The notes: generated by a model from the letters alone, not told the origin. Shown: positions 14,601 through 24,260, counted from the first letter of the stretch. The stretch is DNA of 64,000 bases from Diphasiastrum complanatum (GCA_029204225.1 CM055109.1:26542178-26606177), one strand, 5' to 3'. Translations and numbers: made by a program.

Positions 14601-15258
14601 TGATCAGTCTTACTTTATCCTGACTAGTCTTGGCAGTGTAATCCCATGTCTTTTATATGAAAACCTTATTTTTGAAGTTGCTGCCAGTTTGTCCTATAAA
14701 GGATAAAGTGCAGACTCTGACAGTTGTTGCTTTGCAAAAGGGTGAAGTAGCCATAGGCTTGCTTCTGCCTTCTTTGATGTACAGAAATCGCATCGATTGC
14801 GGATACACAATGTTAAGCATGCAGGAGGACATTGTGCCCTATCATTCACCTAGTAGAGTAATACTTTATACGAATCTACTTGAAAATCGAGAATTGCTTA
14901 GGATGGGTAATCTGTCACAAGCAGCTTCAGCTTAAATGACCTCCTTTTGTTAGCTGATGGAGATGGCCCTAACAAATGATCGAAACTGAGATTTAAAGAC
15001 CTCTCCCTTTTCTGGAAATTAACGTTCTATGGGTCAAATGCTTATGCCACACACATGCACCAAGAAATTCATAGTTACTTAGAGTCAAGTGTTACTTGTT
15101 GCACTTGGAATGGCTGTTTCTAAGAATAATCATGAATTGCTTGTTTTCCTATGTAGAATGTACAAGAAGCAGAAAGGCCTTCAGAGGGATTCTACATCCG
15201 AACTGGCATTGTCGTTATCTTGAAGAATTCAACAATCAAAGATGGCACCATCATCTAG
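60..15258 (+). CDS. ADP-glucose pyrophosphorylase large subunit, C-terminal part (seven exons)
   Basis: This plastid enzyme subunit makes ADP-glucose from glucose-1-phosphate and ATP, the committed step of starch synthesis, and works as a heterotetramer with small subunits. Exons are 60-132, 1991-2071, 2450-2536, 2705-2809, 7792-7898, 14094-14154 and 15157-15258 (TAG stop). All are joined by GT-AG introns with matching phase. Visible blocks are [92 protein letters not shown] and [19 protein letters not shown]. The second half is the left-handed beta-helix domain. The phrases FLRECS and [12 protein letters not shown] fit the large (APL) subunit better than the small one. The catalytic N-terminal half lies upstream of the window. 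No stop or frame break occurs in the coding exons. Introns of 4,982 and 6,195 bases have absorbed transposons. The call is firm; paralogue identity (APL1-4) is not resolved. Confidence 0.93.
133..1990 (+). other. AGPase intron without recognisable genes
   Basis: This AT-rich intron separates the first two visible exons. It starts with GTACCT and ends with TATGCAG. I see no retroelement protein, RNA gene or clear repeat in it. Confidence 0.75.
3143..3206. repeat. (CT)32 microsatellite
   Basis: A pure TC/CT run of 64 bases lies in the AGPase intron, immediately before the first recognisable LINE reverse-transcriptase codons. Confidence 0.97.
3207..5402 (+). mobile_element. 5'-truncated non-LTR (LINE) retrotransposon remnant
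   Basis: This is a reverse transcriptase remnant of a LINE lying in an AGPase intron, same strand as the host gene. Pre-catalytic blocks (ISAELLK.., [20 protein letters not shown]) run 3215-3450. The best open piece, 3593-4048, carries [31 protein letters not shown] and the catalytic box YADDVVL. The thumb motif YLGILFSG follows near 4100. The 3' part (4890-5150) reads like a LINE C-terminal region with [20 protein letters not shown]. The frame is broken by stops near 3468, 4048 and 4219 and by further frame changes. No endonuclease domain or ORF1 is visible, so the copy is 5'-truncated and dead. Clade (RTE, Jockey or other) is not resolved. Both flanks carry CT microsatellites. Confidence 0.85.
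5613..5674. repeat. (CT)31 microsatellite
   Basis: A pure TC/CT tract sits about 200 bases downstream of the LINE remnant, mirroring the tract upstream of it. Confidence 0.97.
5771..5821. repeat. (CTT)n(CTC)n compound microsatellite
   Basis: A trinucleotide pyrimidine run, first CTT then CTC units, lies in the same AGPase intron. Confidence 0.95.
6025..6516 (+). pseudogene. Unidentified coiled-coil protein fragment
   Basis: I do not recognise a family. An open reading segment from about 6025 to 6345 is rich in heptad-like Lys/Glu/Leu/Met patterns ([39 protein letters not shown]). After a frame change it appears to continue as [15 protein letters not shown] and [15 protein letters not shown] to 6516. 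It lies in the AGPase intron on the same strand. It could be a retroelement gag fragment or a captured host coiled coil. Nothing catalytic is visible. Confidence 0.3.
6766..7100. repeat. Direct repeat pair, ~85 bases each
   Basis: Positions about 6766-6860 and 7011-7100 share a stretch including GCATAGAGATATCTATGTCA and the following CCAATGTT, about 245 bases apart. The function is unknown. Confidence 0.6.
9304..9844 (-). mobile_element. LTR of chromovirus-type Ty3/gypsy element
   Basis: On the minus strand the polypurine tract AAGGAGGGAAGA precedes TGTTATGTCC (9835-9844), the expected LTR start just downstream of the chromodomain stop. The lower end is near 9304-9313. Related copies lie at 62996-63513 and, more distantly, 35392-35962. 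It sits in the AGPase intron, opposite to the gene. No partner LTR is evident on the far side. Confidence 0.75.
9873..12256 (-). mobile_element. Chromovirus pol remnant: protease, partial RT, RNase H, integrase, chromodomain
   Basis: Read 5' to 3' on the minus strand, this is a chromodomain-bearing Ty3/gypsy polyprotein. The aspartic-protease tail ([17 protein letters not shown]) is at about 12256-12080. The pre-RT segment ([20 protein letters not shown]) is near 11850. The RT start ([29 protein letters not shown]) is fused near 11546 to RNase H ([20 protein letters not shown]). The integrase H2C2 region ([22 protein letters not shown]) is at 11322-10940. The integrase core ([25 protein letters not shown]) is at 10964-10626. 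The [10 protein letters not shown] module is at 10582-10130, and a C-terminal chromodomain ([20 protein letters not shown]) ends at a TGA at 9873-9875. Stops, frameshifts and loss of the RT catalytic core make it non-functional. It is inserted in the AGPase intron between 7898 and 14094. Confidence 0.9.
12640..13525 (+). mobile_element. Ty3/gypsy gag remnant fused to an RT fragment
   Basis: Plus-strand gag-like reading runs about 13010-13385: [40 protein letters not shown], then after a frameshift [20 protein letters not shown] and [18 protein letters not shown]. Directly downstream, 13410-13520 encodes the RT palm segment [23 protein letters not shown], again with a frameshift. Protease and the first RT blocks are missing between them. 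It lies next to, and opposite, the minus-strand chromovirus in the same AGPase intron. Stops and deletions mark it as dead. Confidence 0.75.
13786..13797 (+). other. Probable retroelement primer-binding site (tRNA-iMet type)
   Basis: TGGTAGCAGAGC follows a TTGTCACATT context and differs by one base from the common plant initiator-Met PBS TGGTATCAGAGC. It would mark the 5' end of an internal region, but no gag follows, so the element is decapitated or rearranged. Confidence 0.45.
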
Positions 15259-16840
15259 TATGTTCAGGAAGTTTTCTGCTTGTGACATCCTTATTAATTC
15301 ATTCAGAAAGGTTGTTTCAAAAATTTCTGAATAAGATCAAGGCTTTGAAAAGTTGCATTGCTGCCTCAAGACAAGCTGATTTCTAGTATCAATGAATCGG
15401 ACATGATCATTGTTATCATGCTGCTATGTGAGCAAATGCAAGAACACTGGAGTATAGGCAGTGCTCTGAATTTGAAAGCCATTGTCCGAGGGGCTTTTAA
15501 ATGTTAGCGTTTGACAAGATGAATGCAGCACTCTCAGTTGACCTGCTGAATTGGCCTTATTTGAAAAGTTTCAATCCACCATATCTCTATCGACTGTGAT
15601 CTCATTGGATATCCTGGAAGAGCTTTGGATTCATGGTTCAGTCATGAGGGATACATGGATCATCTGCAATGACCTTCACTTGGCTTCTTCAGAAAGAGCA
15701 GACTTTTTCAGTTTTTGCTATTACACACTTACTATGGATACTTACTCACCAAAGCCTTTCTCCAGGCTCTTGACAGTTGTATTGAACAGTTGTATCATTT
15801 TGCCATTGTGGCTTCAAGGCACATGGCCTTTTCTGCAGTTTTTTTTGTACTTGGAGAGTATGACCCAGAGTAGCATTGTACCTGACTCACTTGAAAGTCA
15901 TGAAAGTTGTGCTTGGAAACTTGTGTGAATATGTTAAGAGCTCATCAATAAGCTTGAGAAACGGTAATCCAAGAAGTGTATGGTGAAAGGAGACTCTAAT
16001 CTTTAACTTGTCTTTATCATTCCTTCATGAATCCTTCACGCATGACTTGAAAATGAACCTGAATGATATGTATACGATAGTGGTTGTAACGTTTCCTAGT
16101 TTTTTCAAATTTTTGGACTGCATGCAATGCCATGCATTGGCACAAATATAAGCCATTCAGAATGATAAGTCTGAAGATTGCCTATGGTGAAGTTTCTTAC
16201 ATGATACTGGAAACCTTATTGGAATTTCTTGTTTTTTGTAGGTAGACTGTGTGCGCCTTGTAGTTTTTTATTGCTTTATTTGACTTGGCGATGACACACT
16301 GATGCAAGTGTACATAATGAATCATGATAGTTGATATTGGGTGCTCCACTGTCAAGGTGAGGAACTGTTGAGTTTACTATCAACTATTGAAAAGGTGTCA
16401 ATGTTTAGGTTTAGAAAAATTAAAGTTCACTCTCACTTATAGGAAAAAAGCTAGCATTGTTTATCTGTAGTAAGTTGTGTTTTACTGAATGTGTAGTGTA
16501 AGAGAACATAGAATGAGAGACCCAAGGATCTCATGACACACCATGCAACGGGATTACATGAGTTGGAGCTCCATAACAAACATAAGAAAGAACAAACAAG
16601 GTTTACATTATCACATGCATGCAGTTTGAAGATGAGATTGATGACTGTGCATTATCAAGTCCGTTGTGACTGAGATGTGCATACAAGGTTAATGATTCCA
16701 CTTCTGTTATGCTGTTTCTTGTTTTCATATGCCACCAAGTTATCCACGCGCACAATGCTGAACGATTTTTGGGTTTACATTTTTGATATGTACCCTGCTA
16801 TGTTAATGAGCAAATTAAATGGTTTTCCTTGCCTGTTTTA
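15259..16840. other. AGPase 3' flank and spacer
   Basis: This contains the presumed AGPase 3' UTR and intergenic sequence. I see no conserved protein, RNA gene or transposon here. No canonical AATAAA is obvious soon after the stop. Confidence 0.6.
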
Positions 16841-17003
16841 GATAGTCCCGGCAATTGTGCTGATTCACACAATGCCTGGGTCATAGTTGCATCGAACGAA
16901 CCGCGGTTCGATGGTTTAAATCGGACGGGGCCAGAACCGGGAAACGGTTCGAACCTGTCGGATGGCCCTATTTCCCAAACTGTGCCCGGCCCCCCATTCC
17001 AGC

Positions 17004-17007
<4 letters not shown>

Positions 17008-17065
<58 letters not shown>
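17008..17065. repeat. (GA)29 microsatellite
   Basis: A pure GA/AG tract lies directly upstream of the BED zinc-finger ORF. Confidence 0.97.
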
Positions 17066-17068
<3 letters not shown>

Positions 17069-17071
17069 ACC

Positions 17072-17344
17072 ATGCCGAGGGATAGAGATCCCCTATGGGA
17101 TCACGTTACCATCGCTGCGGCCCATGGCACATCGGGCACCAAGAGATGGGCTTGTAGATACTGCCACATCAGTTACACGGGGCCCACACGCATCAGGGCA
17201 CATTTATTACTTTTGAGGGAGTACGAGATTGGCCCTTGCTTGCATGCTCTTGATTGGATACTCACTCCTGCTGCATCAGATGAGGCTTGCCTTTCAAGGT
17301 TGGGGCCCAGAGCGAGAGGTAAACACTCAACTCTCAAGCTTTAG
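17072..17344 (+). pseudogene. BED zinc-finger N-terminus of a hAT-type transposase-like protein (fragment)
   Basis: The 90-residue ORF starts MPRDRDPLWDHVTIAA and contains KRWACRYCHISYTGPTRIRA followed by HL, the CxxC...H core of a BED finger. IRAHLLLLREYEIGPC matches the usual next block of plant hAT transposase-like proteins. No dimerisation domain (hATC) or catalytic region follows in the next kilobase. A potential splice donor AGAG|GTAAAC occurs near 17321, so it may be a first exon, but no downstream exon was found. The upstream 16880-17000 sequence is GC-rich with a CGGTTCGA-type self-complementary stretch. Treated as a fragment. Confidence 0.6.
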
Positions 17345-18830
17345 TTGATTCTTAAATGTTGGGAATGTTCACATGTGACCACTCAGCAGGGAGCACTGAC
17401 GTGTCACGTTGATGGTTGCATATTTCATTTTTTGAAATTTGACAATTGATTTTTTAATTTTGTCATCTTACGTTTTCAATGTTCAAAGAAATTAGAATGA
17501 CTTGTCGCTTGAAAAATGTGCTTTTTAAATCATAGACTTACAAACTAATCACTGCAGTCTAGCGGTTCACCAAGCCCCTAAATTGAATTGTTTCTTTGGC
17601 ATATCGAGATGCAATGACACAACCAGAGGCCACCACATGACACCCCCTGATTGCCTATCACATGGAGAGGACAGAGCTTCAATGAGGCAGGGCCTAGTAG
17701 TCGGCATATGACCCACCTTCTAGTATTGGATCTTCGACCAACCACCATGCCACAACATCCAACTGGGAGAGGGAGAGGTAGGCGGGGCCGCACTACACAG
17801 GTGGGGGGTAGGGACTACTATGTGTCCAGCTTCGTTCCCAGAGCCATGGCGGAGGCAGGTTGCAGCTCGACAATTGTTCTCCACTTGCCATCTACCATTC
17901 CATCTGGCTAGGACCATGGCATGGAGGAGGGTGATGACTAGTGTGAGTGCTATCGGGTAGGTTTTTGGCTGGGGCCGTCCTATGAGCATCTTAGGATAAG
18001 GGGGCTTTGTTGACCAAAAGCTAGAGTCCCTCAAGAGGGCATGGGCCAAGTATGTAATATGCACTCTAATACGCTATGCCAATGCAAGTTTTAACTTTTA
18101 AGTTCTCAACATTGCAATTTGCCCTTTCCGAACTTTTAAGAAATTTTAATTTCCAAACCGTTTTGATTTTGGATTTTGGATCTAGGGTCCAAGGTTTGAA
18201 CTTTGAAATGCAGTCTTCAACTTTGCAAATTGCTATGACATATGTATTATGTGGCATGTCATATTCACGTTTAATCATGATTGATCATTGATCGTTGCAA
18301 TTTCTCATGATGTTGTCACTTGTGAACCAGGTATGGTTGCACCATCATATCTGATGGTTGGAGCAATGCAAGCAAGCACCACATATTGAATATCTTGGTG
18401 TCTTCTTGCATGGGGACGATGTAATCGCGACAATTCTTGTAGTGTTTTTCGAGTATTTCTGCTGGTTTGCTAGACATTTTTTGACTTTTCCACTTGTAGA
18501 GTCAACTAAAAATTGAATTTTATTAGAAACAGATTAAGATTTATTTACAAATAAGGGTAAATCCAACCACAACCCCCCCCCCCCCCCCCCCCCCCCCCGC
18601 GCGGCGTTCATATAGATCTAGTAATGCCTTGATTTTCATATTTAACATGGCACAAAATTTCTTGTGTGCCTTGGATTCAATGTTTTAGTAAAGACATCTG
18701 CTATTATCTAATGTGTTATGCAAAATCTTAAACAAATTTCCTTATTGAGAACCTTATCTCTGATTTAATTTAATGATACTTGGTTTCTATATGCTTACTC
18801 CTGCAATGAAAAGCCGCTTACTTATTATGA
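17345..18830. other. Spacer downstream of the BED fragment
   Basis: A Gly/Arg-rich reading (GRGRGRRGR) occurs near 17760 on the plus strand but matches nothing I recognise. A 28-base poly-C tract is annotated separately. Otherwise this is AT-rich and featureless to my reading. Confidence 0.5.
18571..18598. repeat. Poly-C tract (28 C)
   Basis: An uninterrupted run of 28 cytosines is followed by GCGCGG. Such a tract could form a G-quadruplex on the minus strand. Its length is also prone to sequencing error. Confidence 0.95.
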
Positions 18831-18892
18831 ATGCGTTGGAAAATCTCTTGTTGGAAATCTGCGTGGAAAATGGATAGACGAAGAAATCACGA

Positions 18893-19502
18893 GTGTCAGA
18901 CCACTTTGCTAATGACAATGGATTTAGGATTTTGGCGAATGCTGATGGAATGCGATTGCTTCGAGCTTTTGAAACCGCGCTTTCAATTTTGGAAAACTTT
19001 GCTAATGAAAATGGATTTTGGATTTTGGCGAATGCTGATGGAATGCGATTGCTTCAAGCTTTTGAAACCCGCGCTTGCAATTCTGGTAAGGGGCAGCATG
19101 AACCTATTGCGGTTGCACCCAAGGTAATTATCTGGCATAACGAATTTTTGAAGTCTGGACATGCTTTTGCATTTTTATTTCAACGGAATGTTGATCACTA
19201 TTCTTGTTACTGCGCATTGATCTTGAACGGTTGACAATAAATATAGTTATAATGCTCCTCTGTAGGCTCCATGCCCCAATAATGCTCTTCTTGCCGTTCC
19301 CACTCCAACTGTTCCAGTTGTTGGAGACCGTATGGAGAGATTGCTCACGGATTTGATCCATTTGCCTGTTGTAGCATCCATCAAGCCCCGGAAAGGGCAC
19401 CTCTTTATGTTGGAAGAGATTCCTAATCTGTGCTTGAATCATGGCCTAATGGAAGCTGGTTACAAAGAGCATGTAGAGCTGGTTACAACATGCGACTTTC
19501 AG
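18893..19502 (+). pseudogene. TOPLESS/TPR co-repressor gene fragment (two exons) with internal duplication
   Basis: TOPLESS-related proteins are plant transcriptional co-repressors with WD40 propellers. The segment NGFRILANADGMRLLRAFET resembles the TPL/TPR stretch N-G-x-K-I-L-A-N-A-D-G-x-R-L-L-R. It occurs twice, in units 18903-18995 and 18996-19088, an in-frame 93-base tandem duplication. Exon one ends at 19123 (CCCAAG|GTAATT). Exon two runs 19266-19502 (TGTAG| to |GTTGGT) and continues in phase with DRMERL, MLEEIP and ELVTTCDF. These blocks resemble, weakly, the next TPL segment (RMEKPRI..EEIPDK..LVTMPD). The spliced frame is open. No LisH/CTLH N-terminus or remaining WD40 repeats are seen nearby, so it is probably a duplicated gene piece. 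Retention of an intron argues against a processed copy. Identity of the second exon is the weaker part. Confidence 0.55.
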
Positions 19503-19689
19503 GTTGGTTGCATTTGGCCGAGGAAAACACAACATAATTAAACGAATGATAGTATCATGAATTTGATATTGGAGCAGCATTCCTCCTCAATATTGTCCTC
19601 TCTGCGGGTACCTCTGTGGCAGCTTTGCAGCCTGAAGAGATTAAGCGTCGGAAATTCGCATTTCCTCGGGCTTGCAGGACCTTATACAC

Positions 19690-20060
19690 TTTGAACCTCT
19701 AACCATCCTCTCTTCCTAAATGCACAACAACAATAAAACTACCAGCAAATGATCGGAAAACCCCTGCGCCATCAAATAGGTCCACAAGAGTAAGATAAAG
19801 AGGGGAGGGGAAGCATAGGTTTGTCTGATTTGCACCATAGAATGAAGAGCTCAAAAAAGTTTGCAGATGGATGAACTTCAGAGTATTTTGAAACTCTTTC
19901 GTGAGTTTTTCCATATGTTGTTGGCGTTGCTGGTTAAGCAACTCCATCTGTGTTTTTCATAATTGTTCTCTTGTTTTCTCATTTGGTCGAGCTTCCTGGA
20001 TAGCACGATGTGCGCTCCGTTCACGTGGCTCATCAACATCTGATCCCTCATCTTCTTCTC
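19690..20060 (-). pseudogene. Unidentified Gln-rich coiled-coil fragment
   Basis: The minus strand reads DVDEPRERSAHRAIQEARPN and, after one stop, MELLNQQRQQHMEKLTKEFQ. The pattern is a charged linker followed by a glutamine-rich coiled coil, as seen at the C-terminus of some transposase-associated proteins. I cannot assign a family. Confidence 0.25.
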
Positions 20061-20429
20061 GGATGGTGTTAAGCTTGAAGGAAAAGAATGAACAAAAAGC
20101 AGGATTTACACATCCTAGTTTCTAATTTCTGCCCAAGACATCTTGATTTTCCAAAACTGCATTTCCCAAAAGTATGAAATGTTGGATTTTTATTCTTTCC
20201 ATCCCTTATCTCATTACTAATCTGGATCCATTCATTAGCTGTTGTAAATACTTGTACAGTCACACACTTTGTAGAAATACACTTGTTTTCTGACAGTTTG
20301 CAAAAATACAAAGGAATCGGTGACAATGTCTTGACGACCCAGTCGACACCGACTATTCGGCCACCCTTCAACAATTCGGCCTACCTCGACTATTCGTCGG
20401 GACACATCGACTACTAGAAATTAGCACCT

Positions 20430-20840
20430 GGGAGGATGAATACTTGAAAGAGCTTTCCAAAGTGGACATAGAATTAATTCCAAAGTGGTATAATGATTTT
20501 TCTAGCTACTTGTCCACACTAGAATTAGTCCTCACTACTTATATGTCTCAAGAGAGACGTAAGCTTAGACTTCAAGTATTGAGGTTTTTTTTAATAGCCA
20601 GAGTTTTATTTCAAAAAGGGGTGGATGGGAGCCACCGTCGATGTGTGATTCTTAGCAAGCTATATTCATTCTAGAGGAGTGCCACAACTCTGCATGTTAA
20701 GGACATTTTCTTGGGTAGTTCATGGGTCAAAAGATACTAAAACTTGGAAACTGGTGGCCAACTTTGTTTAGAGATGCACATGATTATATGACGCATTGTG
20801 ACGAACATTATCTCTTCTCCCAATGCAAGCTTATCTACCA
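20430..20840 (+). mobile_element. Ty3/gypsy integrase zinc-binding region remnant
   Basis: Plus-strand reading includes FFLIARVLFQKGVDGSHRRC, then after a stop CHNSAC, and a shifted frame giving WWPTLFRDAHDYMTHCDEHY. This is the H2C2 N-terminal domain of a gypsy integrase. No RT, RNase H or integrase core is attached. It abuts the LTR that begins at 20854. Confidence 0.65.
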
Positions 20841-20853
20841 TTTGAAAAATTGG

Positions 20854-21905
20854 TGTTAGGGCCTATTTTGACGGGGGGTTGGTCCAGCCAAAACGTCCTA
20901 AAAGGGTCAAGGGGCCCCACCTCTAATGGCGGTTCGGCCCTACGTGAGCAATAGAGGATTTGCCACTTCCAACCCTGATGGCCTTCTCTATTGCCCCGTG
21001 CTCCCCAACCAATGAGGGTTTTCCAAGCTCTCAGAGATACGGTTGCAAGGAGGGGGTGTTGTCAATTTTGATGCAATGATTCACTAGCTTTTTAGGGTTA
21101 CGGTTCTGTAAAACTTCTGATCACTAATTCACATTAGGATCTAGCTAATGTCTCTTTCTCCATTGAATTTGGCTTACAGTTAGTAAAAATCTTACATGGG
21201 CTTGAAACCGATTTATTGCCTATGATGTGCTCGTGGGGTGCAAGTTATACACACCGCTTTGTTTGATAAGCGGTGGTATTTTCGCCGACCATTGGGTCTA
21301 GGTATTTCGCTAGACAGTACCGATGGCGGGCGTGACTAGTGTGACGCTTAACCAAGGTGGTGTATTTCAACCGCGGATGGTGGACGGGCCGCTCTGGTGT
21401 TTCACAGAGGTCGGGTTCAGTTGATACGTTTCATAATTGACAAAACCTGAAAAACCGTTCACAACTTGAAGATTCTGTATAGTCATTTTACTAACTGGAA
21501 AATATGCCAGACGACTTAGTAAAACATCAAATTGTGAAAAAATCCTTTTCTTACTCTTCCCTAACACATGTACTCCAATGTGACGTTAACAACACATGGC
21601 CCAAATTTTTTCGAGTTTCATATATTGAAAACAACAACAAATAGGTAAATCACTCATATATACCCACAGCCTAGCTATAATCTCAACCCAATTTTCGTAC
21701 TCGTGATAGTGCCAAATGCTTCAGTATTGATATCAAAACTAATTATTCGGTTAAGGGAATGTGAATGTACGATTCAATCACCCTAGGAACGATGGACTCA
21801 AACATAATACACACCCAACAATGATGGTTTTATCGTTTTAAGAAAGTACGATCAATTCTTAAAACTCAAAATCAACGAACATACTTCAGAATGCTGATTC
21901 ACTTA
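20854..21905 (+). mobile_element. TGTTAGGGCC-type LTR, plus orientation
   Basis: The sequence starts TGTTAGGGCC and is matched in reverse complement by 29808-30533, which shares long blocks (for example TCAAGGGGCCCCACC and the shared TACGATTC/GATGGACTCAAACATAAT region). This copy is longer, with about 300 bases around 21190-21480 missing from the other. Homology ends at 21905, where copia gag sequence begins. Confidence 0.7.
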
Positions 21906-22475
21906 AGAATCACATTAACCAGTTTAAGAATATCTTGCAACAGATGGCCGTTGTCGGATCGATCATCGACGATCAAGATGCAATTATGACATTGCTTTCA
22001 AGCTCGCCCTCTACATAAGAGAACTGGGTGATGATAACTAGAGTTAACTCTTACTAGAGTTATCACTATGTTGCTGCAAGAAGATAATCTAAGAAGTCAA
22101 GATACTTCGTCGATTTCATCATCTCATGCTCTATAAGTCGATGAAGGCTCAAAACGACAGAAGCAAAAAATCTCTAAGTAGTCCACATCAAATCAAAAGT
22201 TGACGCAAAGTCAAGAACAATTATCAAATCCACAGTTGAAGAAGAAGATGCTATGTAAGTATTGCAATGATGCAAAGTATTTTATTACCTTCATTGACGA
22301 ATATTCGAGAAGAACAACTATTTATATCATTAAGCAAAAATTGAAGGCTTTTAAAGTCTTCCGACAATTCAAAGAGCGTGCAGAAAATGAAACTTGTAAA
22401 AGAATTAAAGCACTGAGGTCTAACAACGGGGAGAATACATCTCTACATCTTGAGAGTGAAGAATTATCTCTGTAG
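21889..22475 (+). mobile_element. Copia gag C-terminal and integrase remnant
   Basis: Plus-strand reading gives NHINQFKNILQQMAVVGSII and DDQDAIMTLLSSSPST (copia gag). A zinc-knuckle start KKKMLCKYCN is spliced by deletion onto the integrase segment KYFITFIDEYSRRTTIYI, then FKERAENETCKRIKALRSNN. Protease, the pre-integrase domain and most of the integrase are gone. It appears to be the direct continuation of the inverted gag N-terminus at 22471-22788. Confidence 0.7.
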
Positions 22476-22788
22476 ATGCAACTTGGAAGTTACGTCTCTC
22501 ACCATATAGTGAGCTCAAGATGTCCCATACTTCTTTAGAAGTTTGAGCTTCAGATATGTGGCCAATTTGAGTGTCTGATATATTGAGAATAATAAGCATG
22601 AAAGCTTTACCATCCTTCGACTTTCACTTTGAGTTGGTTGTGTCGTCTTCAAGCTTCACTTCGATACATGTGACAACATCCCACAACTCATTGGCGATTA
22701 GCAAGTTCTTCATCCTAAATTTCCACAAATAGTAATTGGATCCATTCAGCTTGTCTGCAGTGAGACCGGCTTTACTTTGAGATTCCAT
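22471..22788 (-). mobile_element. Copia gag N-terminus (inverted relative to the neighbouring gag piece)
   Basis: Minus-strand reading begins MESQSKAGLTADKLNGSNYY, then LWKFRMKNLLIANELWDVVT, and later ISEAQTSKEVWDILSSLYGE. This is the usual start of a copia gag. One in-frame stop is present. Its C-terminal continuation lies just downstream on the opposite strand, so an inversion breakpoint falls near 22470. An LTR and PBS lie immediately upstream on the minus strand. Confidence 0.75.
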
Positions 22789-23000
22789 CTGAAACTTTAG
22801 TCTGTCGATAAACTGATGTCGTTAAGAGTGATATCGTGTTGCGCTACAATTAGAAATCAATTATCTGATACTAAAATTTGATACCACAAATTGAAGAATA
22901 TGATACTATGAAAAGTATCTAATGATATTGATTTGATATCACAAAAGATATCAAGTATTAGAGCTCTGATATAACAGATCAGTCTGATATCATGTTGGGA

Positions 23001-23013
23001 CGCTTTGATACCA
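23001..23013 (-). other. Copia primer-binding site (tRNA-iMet)
   Basis: The minus strand reads TGGTATCAAAGCG directly after the LTR end, one mismatch from the common TGGTATCAGAGC. It fixes the LTR/internal boundary at 23013/23014. Confidence 0.65.
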
Positions 23014-23600
23014 TGTTGTTATAAATGGAGAGAGAGAAGTGAGTCGGTTTGACAAGTCAAAGACTGTAAGCGACTTATCGAGCGCATAGCGAAATTATCC
23101 TCCTTTCCTAATGCATGACTACGCCTATCAATATTGACCAGAACATAATGACAGATTCACATTCAATCTTTTAGTAACTTGCTTTGAAATCGCTAGCACT
23201 AAAGTGAATCTCGTAGCCAAACAATGAAGTATTGAATTATCAGACAATAAAACTCTATCTGATGCACTTTTGTTGCAATACTCTAATTGAACTTTGAAAG
23301 AAAGGCTAATCTAGAAAGCTGAGCAAGAAGTAGAAGAGCTATAGATGATCAACTATTTATGCTAAGCAATTAACACCCTGCCAGTAGGACAACTAATGAG
23401 GTTGCGGATCGCAATAGCCAGTTGGTCATAATGCGCTGGCATCCATCCAGTTAGGACTTTCATAAATTTACTTGCTAAACGGTAAGGGAAATTCTTGAGC
23501 TTCAATTCAAGTGGAACAATAATTGAAGCAATAGACCTCCGTTCATTGTTATCTCCATGTTGATCAATGTCAGACTCTGGGGTTGCCTCCTTGGCTTGAT
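23014..23600 (-). mobile_element. Copia LTR, minus orientation (5' part decayed)
   Basis: This is homologous in reverse complement to the LTR at 26215-27133, sharing for example AGTGAGTCGGTT near 23040 and GGATGGATGCCAGCGCAT near 23440. The 3' end is well kept; similarity fades above about 23480-23600. Confidence 0.75.
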
Positions 23601-24260
23601 CTAGGGCTTGTTGTTCTTTTACCCAATCCTTCATGTGTATAAAATTGCCTTGTTCAACTATTGGGTTAGGGTACTCTCCAACATATAAGGAACCTAATGA
23701 GCCACTAGCAACTCATGTAGTAGTGAAATTGCTTGGTTTCTTGTTTTGGTATTTATGTGCTCTCATTTGGATAAACACTAGTATGGTTGATGTTTTGGGT
23801 GTTCCTACCGCACGTACTTGAGATTGTTGATTACGTCTCATAATTTCAAACAAGGCCATAAATGTAATTCATAACCTTGTGAGGGCCCAAGCACACATCT
23901 TATGGCATGTGGAGCTATTGCATGGGTTAGGTTGGCTATTGGCATGGCATGGTGTAGAGTATCAATAGTAATGAACTCCCAATATGGGAATATTGTAGGC
24001 TTGCATGGGTGAATGCATAGATAAAAAAGGGCCTATATACTCAAGAAAAACTCGCCCTACTCCCATTCCAATAATATCATTTCATTGCCAAGTTCCTCTC
24101 TCTACACTTAGAGCTCCCAATAGATATAAGTTTTGGAGCTCTCGTTGCTACTCTTTTGTCGACACTCTCCATAGTCCTGGGATTGTGATTCCTCATTTGG
24201 ATATTTTCGTACGATTGATGATAGTACATTGGCAATTGATCCATCTACATGATACTAACC
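23600..24260. other. Unassigned repeat-derived stretch
   Basis: No conserved domain is recognisable on either strand. A minus-strand open segment (ending MKDWVKEQQALDQ near 23634) might be gag-like, but I cannot support that. Confidence 0.35.

Noticed and set aside
16880-16960. Possible tRNA because of repeated GGTTCGA words
   Set aside because: No acceptor stem, anticodon loop or spacing consistent with a tRNA could be built.
16798-17073. Minus-strand Ser-Leu ORF
   Set aside because: Translation of the GA tract in reverse; overlaps the better-supported BED-finger region.
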